From positions 248,001-312,000 of the forward strand of contig JAHBTJ010000005.1 of assembly GCA_019638595.1 (NCBI GenBank): DNA of 64,000 nucleotides. The letters run 5' to 3'. Position 1 is the first letter of the stretch. Each line of letters begins with the position of its first letter. Below the pieces are notes generated by a model. It saw nothing but the letters and a program-made list of their open reading frames with translations, was not told where the DNA came from and ran no database searches. The stretch comes from Chitinophagaceae bacterium. GTDB lineage: Bacteria > Bacteroidota > Bacteroidia > Chitinophagales > Chitinophagaceae. Positions 57,673 through 64,000 of the stretch are shown piece after piece. A program made the position numbers and the translations under genes.

Positions 57673-58350
57673 TTATTTGTTTTCGTAAATATTTTGTACT
57701 TGTTTAGCAGTTAAAGCGTAGTTGTAAATTTTCAAATCGTCAAATTTAGCGGTAAAGTTATTTTCGCCTAATTGAAAAGCGCTTGACAAGGTATTCAATG
57801 TTGTTTCTTCTGTGTTAAATGATTTATCTAAAACTCCATTTATATACAGGGAAACAATGGTGTTATTTGAAAGACTAAAGGCTAAATGCGTCCACGTGTT
57901 TGGTTGGAAACTTGTATTAAACTGCACATCTCCAACTCCCGTTTGAAACAGAAGATCACTATTTTTGTCTATATAAACACCAAACACACCTGCACCTGTA
58001 AATGAACCATATTTACAAATGTTGTGAGGTGATGAAGGAACGGCTGGAATGTTGAACCATACTGAAATTGTTCTTGCACTGCTGTCTAACGGTAAGCTGC
58101 TTAATGATTCTCTGGCGCCGTTGGTTAGCGATAACGCAGAATTCGTGTTTCCGTGCCGGTCGGTAGTAAATGTGTTTCCTGTGCTCGAAAGCGTGCCTGT
58201 ACCCACTGTGGCGGAAAGTGAGTTGTCAAAAGGAAAATCATATATTTTCGTTTGTGCGTTTGCATTGTCATTATCTTTTTTACAGGAACTGTTAATACTT
58301 GCCGTAAAGCAAACAATCAGGAGAAATTTGAGTATTGTTTTATTTGTCAT
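57673..58350 (-). CDS. LamG-domain lipoprotein (host)
   Basis: A 225-residue protein from ATG 58350. Lipoprotein signal INSSCKK. Residues about 45-220 have the concanavalin/LamG pattern: YDFPFDNSLSATVG, RTISVWFNIPA, then NTWTHLAFSLSNNTIVSLYINGVLD, and AKFDDLKIYNYALTAKQVQNIY at the end, the usual LamG finish. It is likely a surface glycan-binding protein. A short region to 57547 has no gene. Confidence 0.8.
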   Translation of the reverse strand: MTNKTILKFLLIVCFTASINSSCKKDNDNANAQTKIYDFPFDNSLSATVGTGTLSSTGNTFTTDRHGNTNSALSLTNGARESLSSLPLDSSARTISVWFNIPAVPSSPHNICKYGSFTGAGVFGVYIDKNSDLLFQTGVGDVQFNTSFQPNTWTHLAFSLSNNTIVSLYINGVLDKSFNTEETTLNTLSSAFQLGENNFTAKFDDLKIYNYALTAKQVQNIYENK

Positions 58351-58982
58351 TTTATTTTTTTTATTTTTAAATTTCTGTCATTTTTTGAGTGGGTTCTGCT
58401 CCACTTTATTGTGCCGAACAGTTAAACGCCTGACAAAACTATACAACGCCGGAGCATCATTATTTATTACATAAAAGCGTAATGTGCTATAGAATTTTTT
58501 CTATTTACTTGGGAGAAAACGCGTAATTCAAAAATTCACCCGGCGAGAAATCCGCCAGCCTTTTGTACTAATGCTCAACATCTGCACTACTGCCCGGCAG
58601 GTTCCTCATGCACGCTGCCATGTTTTAGATCAATGCAGCAAAAAGTAACCCAAAAGCCCTGCCTGAATGACCAGTCGGGCAGGCGCCCGAAATCGGCCGT
58701 AGCCGATTTCGTCCCGCCTTGCCAGGGATTTCGCTTTTAAAATATTGTATACACGCGAGGATGGCTTCACCCGCCGTAACATTGCTCCAACTTAGGTTTT
58801 GATGCTGGCGGGATCGCAAGGACGCTAAAATTGTTTTGGGTTTACAACCTGCACCAAAGCAAAGTATACATTAGCTCAACCTCTTGCCCGTTTTTGCGAG
58901 CCGCCGCATGTATTCTAAAAGCGAAATCCTGATCTGTTGATGCATATACAGAAGATTCCGTTAACGCCCTTTGATTTTATCC
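58351..58982. other. Host intergenic region with an inverted repeat, no gene seen
   Basis: 632 nt between a lipoprotein and the response regulator. Short open frames here have no start or sequence support. The first 150 nt are AT-rich and may hold the lipoprotein promoter. The middle holds the hairpin at 58678-58723; the rest has no clear signal. Confidence 0.4.
58678..58723. repeat. Long imperfect inverted repeat (REP-like)
   Basis: CGAAATCGGC (58688-58697) and GCCGATTTCG (58702-58711) around CGTA form 10 perfect pairs; GGCAGGCG (58678-58685) and CGCCTTGCC (58715-58723) extend the stem with a bulge. No T-run. It resembles a REP/MITE-type palindrome and may be one of many in the genome. Confidence 0.6.
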
Positions 58983-59609
58983 CTATCGCGATAAATATTT
59001 TTTTATTGCTTCACTGCGTGTTCTTACATGCAGCTTTTCGTAAATGCTGCTGGCATGCTTTTTTACAGTATCAATAGTAACAGCCAGCTTATTGGCGATC
59101 TCCTTATATAAAAAGCCGTCTACAATAAGCTCCAGTACCATCTTTTCCCTGTCCGTAAGACTGTTAAGCTCTTTAGGGCTGCCGCTGCCCCGTTGAAAAT
59201 AGTTAATAACCCGCCTGGCAATTTCCGGCGACATGGGTGCGCCTCCGGCATGAAGTTCCATGATGTTCTCAAGCAGGTAATCGAATGAGTATTTTTTAAG
59301 CAGGTATCCCCCTGCCCCGGATTTAATAGCGTTAAACACTTTATCATCGTTATTAAATATGGTCAATACCAGGAATTTGGCGGCGGCGTCCTTTAATTTT
59401 ATCACCTGTATGGCTTCTATCCCCGACATGCCGGGAAGATCAATATCCATAAGCGTTATATCCGGCTTCAAGTTATCGTATTCGTTAATATAGGATTCAG
59501 CATCGGCAAAAGATCCTATACAGGAGAGATTGGATGAACTGTTAACAATGTCTTCAAGCGCCTGCCTCAAAATAGGCTGATCATCAACTATGCAAATCGT
59601 AATTATCAT
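58983..59609 (-). CDS. LuxR/NarL-type response regulator
   Basis: A 208-residue protein from ATG 59609. Receiver domain with D9-D10, phosphorylation D55 in TLMDIDLPG, T near residue 83 (VLTIF) and K in LLKK near 104. The C-terminal DNA-binding domain has LTDREKMVLELIVDGFLYKEIANKLAVTIDTVKKHASSIYEKLHVRTRSEAI, the LuxR HTH. Sits 6 nt downstream of its cognate kinase gene, on the same strand. It probably binds the inverted repeats near 62738, 62886 and 63232. Confidence 0.9.
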   Translation of the reverse strand: MIITICIVDDQPILRQALEDIVNSSSNLSCIGSFADAESYINEYDNLKPDITLMDIDLPGMSGIEAIQVIKLKDAAAKFLVLTIFNNDDKVFNAIKSGAGGYLLKKYSFDYLLENIMELHAGGAPMSPEIARRVINYFQRGSGSPKELNSLTDREKMVLELIVDGFLYKEIANKLAVTIDTVKKHASSIYEKLHVRTRSEAIKKYLSR

Positions 59610-59614
59610 AATAT

Positions 59615-62600
59615 TCAGTCTTTACTTGTAAAAATATTTATAGTAATGTTTGTTCCGTTATTGTTATCAAATTTTACTTCACCGTTTATGCTGGAAATCC
59701 TCCTTTTAATATTGTTTAACCCGTTTCCTGTTGTTGGGAGGCCTTCCGGTATACCTATACCATTGTCGCTTATCACTATCTGTAATATATTTTGGCCTAT
59801 GGTTCCACATTGAATGGAAAATACGGTTGCCCTGGAGTGTTTTACTGTATTGTGAAAAGCTTCTTTTGCTACGAGCAGGATATTTCTGCGTTGTGTGCTG
59901 GTTATATGAATGTCTTCCTGCATATTGCTTTGAATATCGAGGCGCATCGGCAGGTCTATGCGCTGGAGATAACTTGCCATATATATCCTGAGATGCGCTA
60001 TTAACCCGTTAAAGGAGTCGTCTGAGTGATTAAGTACCCAAATGATCTCACTCATCTGGTCAATGAGCTCGCCTGATACCTTTCCTATATCTGCCAGCAT
60101 TTGAGGCGCTCTCGGGCTGTTGGGATGAGCGCTTACAGAGCTTGAAAGCAGCCGGATAGACGTGAGGCCAGAGCCCAGATCGTCGTGCAGCTCCTGCGAT
60201 ATGCGTTCTCTTTCGCTTTTCAGCGCTATTTGTTTGGAGGCTTCTATTCTTTCCTTCTCGAATTTTTTCCTGTACCAATAATTTAGTATAAGGAACATAA
60301 GCGCAAAAAATGTGATTGACACTAATAATACAAACCACAGCTCCTCCCAAAAAGGCTGCTTAATCCTGAAACTATAGGATACTTCTCTTACTGTATCACT
60401 GTCAGGATATTTACCTGTTACGATCAGCTTATATTTTCCAGGCTTCAGGTCCATATATTCCAGCGTAAGGCCTGTAGGAATCCGCCACGCGGAATCAATT
60501 CCTTCCATCTTATAACGCATTTCAAACGGCTCTGCCTGCAGGGTGGAAATAGCGTGCACTGAAAAGCTGAAGTTATTTTTATAATGGGGGAATGGCCTGG
60601 TATTAACAATAGAACCCGGCAAAATGCTGTTGTGCAATAAAGAATCCTGGTTTTTTATCCAGTAAAAGAAAAGATGGAAATCTCTCTTTTTATTGCTGAA
60701 AAGATTGGTATTGATAGCTGTTACTCCTTTTACACCGCCGAAATATACATTCTGATGATCATCTACAGCAAGGCTTTTGGAGTTAAATTCAGAATTGACT
60801 ATGGTTCGCAGGGCCGATAGCTTGAATATACTTCTCTGAACACAGTCGTATGCAATAGCTCCTCCGTTGGTGGCTGCCCAAAGAATGTCACGGTTGTCTA
60901 TAAACCCACTGTAGCTTATATTGCCGGGTAGTCGTTTGCTTTCAGCACATAAATGTTCTTTAAAGCCAAATTTTGCATCAAATACATATATGCCGTTTGT
61001 AGTTAATAAATATTTATGCTGCCTGCTGTCTTCAAGCACAAATCTTACCGGGATATTGGGGTTAAACAGATCAATCGCTTTTTTCAGCCGGACGCCTTCA
61101 AGGTTGTACACCTGTAATCCGGAAGTGCCTACGGTTACCTGGCCTGAGGAAAGCACTTCAATACAGGTAATATAATGTGGCGACGCGATTGAATCTAAAA
61201 ACATAAACCTGAAGCCCTGCGTTACGCTTCCTTCCACCCTGAACAATTGATTGTTTGCGCTGTAATAAAATAACTGATCGCCCGCCTTTTTAATAATAGG
61301 AATGGCGTCTTTGGAAGGAAGTAACATGTCGAAAGACTGCTTATGCGCAAAAGCAATGCTGTCTACCGGGAATGTAGGAAATTGTGCAGATAACTGACTG
61401 GCATTGATGATTCCCAGCTTAAAATCATTCCACAATACGGTCCATATATGATCCCTGTCGAGGTTTTCGAGTGTGGCAATGGAATTAGGCGCCAGTCCCC
61501 TGATCTTATGATGTTGTAAAACGCTGTTATTATCGCCAGGGGTAACGATATTGATATCGTTTTTAAAGTCGGCGAAAAGCAACTTTTCATTATGTAATAC
61601 AATAGAAGATACGGAACTACCTTTACTGGGAAAATCACTATAGTTTTTTACTAATGCAGTGCGGTCGGATATAAGAATGCCGGATATTCTCGTAGACAGA
61701 TATATCTCATCTTTATTGGTTCCTATGTCTACAACATGAGTCTGCTCTTTATCGCCGCTTTCAAGCAGTGTTTGAGTTTTATCTTTAATGGTATTTGAGG
61801 CGGTAAAATACACAAACAGCTTATTATATCCGCCTATCCAGTAATTTCCCAGGTTATCCATTGCAATATCTTTCAGCTCAAAATCATGCTCTCCTTTAAA
61901 GAATGAAGAGAGGAATACCTTGTGTATAAGTTTATGCGATTGCCTGGCTACCCGGTAGATAGCATGATCTGTACACACCAGGTATTCCTCTTTGTTATCA
62001 GCATTCACCATTATGTTCCTCGTTTCGGCAGGCAGCTTCAATAAGGTGTCTGCCCTGTTTTCAGGAATGTTGATTTTTACGAAATGGTTATCGGTGGTGA
62101 GGTAAAAATAGTCTGAAGTAACCCCGCTTGTATTTACACGTATTCCCTGTTTTGCACGGGTATAAGGTACAATTGATTGTATGGTTAATGCCCTGTTCAG
62201 TACATATAATTTACCGGCAGTTTCCGCGTAAAGCTCTTCTCCGGAAGCCGAAGCGCCTATAAGATGGATGGGCTGGCGTGATACAGGCAGGGGTTGTCGC
62301 TTCAGCTTTTCTACAGTATTGGTTTTATAGTGATAGAGGTATAATCCATTGGGTGAGCTGATCAGCATTGATATGCTGTCTGCTTGCAAAAAATTATGAG
62401 GTAATTGTGCGAGGTTAAAATTGCTGTCGGATGAATAAGTGGGTAAATTAAAAAAATGGGTGCCATCGAAGATACTTACTCCATAATAGTTGCTCACCCA
62501 CAGGAAGCCGTATTTATCCTGGTACATATTGTCACAGGCCCCCGACGGAAGCCCCTGTTCCGCATCGTACCGCTTAAACCGTATGTTGTCATAGCTGTCT

Positions 62601-62683
62601 GTTTGCGAAATACCGCCGGCACTGATGAAAACCAGGCTCAGGGCTATACATACAAACTTATATCGCTTTTTAAGGGGGGGCAT
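59615..62683 (-). CDS. Sensor histidine kinase with Reg_prop/Y_Y_Y periplasmic sensor
   Basis: A 1022-residue protein from ATG 62683 with a signal peptide ending G-I-S-Q. Residues about 35-640 form a beta-propeller-type sensor (YGFLWVSNYYGVSIFDG and similar WVATN-type repeats), then a Y_Y_Y-like domain near 690-760 (KYKLIVTGKYPDSD). A membrane helix is at about 770-795 (WFVLLVSITFFALMFLILNYWY). H-box RISQELHDDLGSG is near residue 829 (HisKA_3). N-box AFHNTVKHSRA and G-box SDNGIGIPEG give an ATPase of the HATPase type. The input likely is a secreted or glycan signal. Pairs with 58983-59609. Confidence 0.88.
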   Translation of the reverse strand: MPPLKKRYKFVCIALSLVFISAGGISQTDSYDNIRFKRYDAEQGLPSGACDNMYQDKYGFLWVSNYYGVSIFDGTHFFNLPTYSSDSNFNLAQLPHNFLQADSISMLISSPNGLYLYHYKTNTVEKLKRQPLPVSRQPIHLIGASASGEELYAETAGKLYVLNRALTIQSIVPYTRAKQGIRVNTSGVTSDYFYLTTDNHFVKINIPENRADTLLKLPAETRNIMVNADNKEEYLVCTDHAIYRVARQSHKLIHKVFLSSFFKGEHDFELKDIAMDNLGNYWIGGYNKLFVYFTASNTIKDKTQTLLESGDKEQTHVVDIGTNKDEIYLSTRISGILISDRTALVKNYSDFPSKGSSVSSIVLHNEKLLFADFKNDINIVTPGDNNSVLQHHKIRGLAPNSIATLENLDRDHIWTVLWNDFKLGIINASQLSAQFPTFPVDSIAFAHKQSFDMLLPSKDAIPIIKKAGDQLFYYSANNQLFRVEGSVTQGFRFMFLDSIASPHYITCIEVLSSGQVTVGTSGLQVYNLEGVRLKKAIDLFNPNIPVRFVLEDSRQHKYLLTTNGIYVFDAKFGFKEHLCAESKRLPGNISYSGFIDNRDILWAATNGGAIAYDCVQRSIFKLSALRTIVNSEFNSKSLAVDDHQNVYFGGVKGVTAINTNLFSNKKRDFHLFFYWIKNQDSLLHNSILPGSIVNTRPFPHYKNNFSFSVHAISTLQAEPFEMRYKMEGIDSAWRIPTGLTLEYMDLKPGKYKLIVTGKYPDSDTVREVSYSFRIKQPFWEELWFVLLVSITFFALMFLILNYWYRKKFEKERIEASKQIALKSERERISQELHDDLGSGLTSIRLLSSSVSAHPNSPRAPQMLADIGKVSGELIDQMSEIIWVLNHSDDSFNGLIAHLRIYMASYLQRIDLPMRLDIQSNMQEDIHITSTQRRNILLVAKEAFHNTVKHSRATVFSIQCGTIGQNILQIVISDNGIGIPEGLPTTGNGLNNIKRRISSINGEVKFDNNNGTNITINIFTSKD

Positions 62684-62706
62684 ATACAGGTTTGGTTTTT
62701 TTTTTG

Positions 62707-62751
62707 TGAAGCTAGTTTAGTTAATGCTAAGGGGTATTACACTTTTGTGTA
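62707..62751 (-). promoter_or_regulatory. Promoter of the kinase-regulator operon with an inverted-repeat activator site
   Basis: Inverted repeat TACACAAAAGTGTA (on the minus strand, 62738-62751), then 23 nt, then TAGCTTCA (62707-62714), near the TAGCTTTG box of the two plus-strand promoters. The exact 23-nt spacing is the same in all three copies, so the site is placed like an activator just upstream of the polymerase. Confidence 0.5.
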
Positions 62752-62885
62752 TGAGCCAATATAAATTAGCCATTTTTTACCAAATATGTAAATATATTTC
62801 GGGGGCGAATGTGGTCCCGGTGAAAAAATATCCGGGTTTTGGCGTTGCACCGGGGTTTTCAATTCCGCTAAAAAAAATTCGCTTT

Positions 62886-62947
62886 TACACAAAAGTGTAT
62901 AGAAATGTTTTGTGCGGCTGTATAGCTTTGCATTATAAATCCAAACG
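62886..62947 (+). promoter_or_regulatory. First plus-strand promoter of the regulon
   Basis: TACACAAAAGTGTA (62886-62899), 23 nt, TAGCTTTG (62923-62930, TAnnTTTG). The 28 bp from 62920 to 62947 are identical to 63267-63294, covering the -7 box, the predicted start and the first transcribed bases. Drives the predicted small RNA. Confidence 0.55.
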
Positions 62948-63110
62948 AAAAATCCAATTTTATCCTTATCCCTTGAAAGCTATCCGTATTCTATGATAAG
63001 AACCCATGCCCAACTGAAAGTTTCAGCCAGGAAAAAGCACCTCTCCATAATATGCGGGTCCTTATCCTGAAAAACAAAAGCCGTTATCATTCCTGGTAGC
63101 GGCTTTTTTA
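62937..63110 (+). ncRNA. Predicted small RNA or leader peptide transcript
   Basis: About 170 nt from the first plus-strand promoter to a terminator AAAAGCCG/CGGCTTTTTT (63076-63109). It has no clear protein; a 25-residue frame at 62993-63070 (MIRTHAQLKVSARKK) is possible. It would be co-regulated with the kinase next to it. Start estimated from the -7 box. Confidence 0.45.
63076..63109 (+). terminator. Intrinsic terminator
   Basis: AAAAGCCG and CGGCTTTTTT pair around a 16-nt partly paired loop; the last six bases are T. It separates the first promoter transcript from the orphan kinase's own promoter at 63232-63294. Confidence 0.7.
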
Positions 63111-63231
63111 TGCCGGCATCCGGTACCAGCCTCTTTCCGTATTTTATTTTGATAAAGAAGCTACCCTTTTGTGCAACGGCTGTTGCATAATCATTTAATT
63201 ATCAAATGTTCATAAAATCAATTTCAGTAGT

Positions 63232-63294
63232 TACACAAAGGTGGTATTTACGTGGGTGCTCATCAGGTATAGCTTTGCATTATAAATCCAAACG
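63232..63294 (+). promoter_or_regulatory. Second plus-strand promoter, for the downstream kinase
   Basis: TACACAAAGGTGGTA (63232-63246) is a one-insertion variant of the inverted repeat, followed by 23 nt and TAGCTTTG (63270-63277). The 28 bp 63267-63294 repeat those at 62920-62947 exactly. ATG of the kinase is 64 nt after the repeat. Confidence 0.55.
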
Positions 63295-63357
63295 GAGAAT
63301 GCAGCATATATAGTAAGAAACAACTTCATTCCCGGAAAAACCTGTCAATCGGTTCCT

Positions 63358-64000
63358 ATGGCTAAAAAAGAAATCCTTCATTATTCATCCGCACCCGTAG
63401 CGGGAGATACCCTGACCGGCGGTAAAAACCATAAAGATTATTGTCTTTTTGAAAACGCTGCCTGTGATACACCACTTATTATACCCGGAAACGCCGTCAG
63501 CTCCCATGATTTATCGAAGATCGCGCTGTTATCATACGAAGCTGCAAGAAGAGAAATGGCGCACGAGCTGCACGACAATGTTAACCCGCTGCTTTGTGTT
63601 GCAAAGATTTACCTTGATCAGCTAACACCGGCAACAGAAAGTGAAGTGCTGGCGAAAAAGCAGGTGATGGAGCTCATTTCAGAAGCTATTCAAAATGTAA
63701 AGCAGGTATCTGATACCTATTCAATTTTTGACCGTAAGGATTCTTCGGTTGTTGCGGTTGTAAATGACCTTATTAAAAAAATAGAAAAGCTGAATCTTTT
63801 TGAAATTGATTTTTTGTACAGTTCGCAACGTGTGCTTGATAAATTATCCTGTTGCTATAAGCTGACTATACACCGCATCATCCAGGAACAATTGAATAAT
63901 ATCATAAAATATAGTAAGGCTAAGCATGTGTGTGTGCAATTAAGCCTGAACAAAAGACATCTTTACCTGCAGATAGCAGACGATGGCGTTGGGTTTGATA
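63358..64000 (+). CDS. Histidine kinase, partial (C-terminus off the right edge)
   Basis: An open frame from ATG 63358 to the window edge, at least 214 residues, without signal peptide or membrane segment. The H-box EMAHELHDNVNPLLCVAKIYLD at about residues 64-85 is HisKA_3-type; the N-box QEQLNNIIKYSKAKHV is near 185 and the G-box ADDGVGFD at the edge. The first 50 residues are a short unknown region. This is a soluble orphan kinase, likely a partner of a LuxR-type regulator. It shares its promoter sequence with the nearby small RNA. Confidence 0.85.
   Translation, partial: MAKKEILHYSSAPVAGDTLTGGKNHKDYCLFENAACDTPLIIPGNAVSSHDLSKIALLSYEAARREMAHELHDNVNPLLCVAKIYLDQLTPATESEVLAKKQVMELISEAIQNVKQVSDTYSIFDRKDSSVVAVVNDLIKKIEKLNLFEIDFLYSSQRVLDKLSCCYKLTIHRIIQEQLNNIIKYSKAKHVCVQLSLNKRHLYLQIADDGVGFD

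Noticed and set aside
62724-62996. 90-residue plus frame
   Set aside because: Covers the shared promoter region and reads as aromatic and basic noise.

Overview
The window is most likely from a Bacteroidota chromosome, probably Chitinophagaceae-like. Evidence: promoters of the TAnnTTTG type, secreted proteins whose signal peptides end in A-Q, lipoprotein signals S-C-K-K, genes with little Shine-Dalgarno signal, a hybrid-type sensor kinase with a Reg_prop/Y_Y_Y sensor, and PRTRC-family genes. Most of the window (about 1 to 53,970) is one siphovirus-like prophage. Its left end lies outside the window. Its right end lies between the integrase (52393-53754) and a host tRNA-Leu(CAA) gene (53973-54056). 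Host genes fill 54,060-64,000.

Late region (1-24906, minus strand, read right to left): ParB-fold protein, SPL-like radical SAM enzyme, small and large terminase, portal, small head genes, scaffold, two inserted accessory genes, major capsid protein, a small protein with a signal peptide, head-tail joining genes, major tail protein, tail assembly genes, tape measure, baseplate genes, and a beta-helix tail spike that runs off the left edge. No lysis genes are visible. Three units on this strand share an unusual promoter-like motif (TTTAAAC, 9-10 nt, TAnnTTTG-like).

Control region (25,000-28,800): a probable structured small RNA with its own promoter and terminator, a TerB-like protein, an XRE regulator, four secreted or membrane-associated cargo genes (periplasmic protein, outer-membrane barrel, lipoprotein, coiled coil), then a repressor facing a Cro-like gene across three direct repeats.

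Early region (28,543-52,406, plus strand): small genes; an RNA-rich tract with an interrupted tRNA and an initiator-like tRNA-Met; recombination genes (Sak4-like ATPase, PD-(D/E)XK exonuclease, DnaQ-like exonuclease); a helicase split by an intein; a phage beta clamp; then a PRTRC cassette (adenine methyltransferase fused to PRTRC-E, ubiquitin-like PRTRC-C, frameshifted PRTRC-F, E2-like PRTRC-B with an E2-type catalytic Cys, E1-like ThiF). HNH nuclease, replication initiator and RuvC-like resolvase follow, then a run of small accessory genes (YopX, HD/alarmone-hydrolase-like, DUF551, deoxyribosyltransferase-like), an excisionase-like HTH and the convergent integrase. The most unusual systems are the phage-borne ubiquitin-like conjugation cassette, the ParB plus radical SAM pair beside the terminase, and the structured RNA tract.

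Host region (54,060-64,000): tRNA-Leu, secreted proteins including a jacalin/tectonin-type lipoprotein and a LamG lipoprotein, a LuxR-type response regulator with its large sensor kinase, a predicted small RNA, and a second partial histidine kinase. The three promoters around the kinases share an inverted repeat exactly 23 nt upstream of a TAGCTTTG-like -7 box, so they look like one self-regulated regulon.
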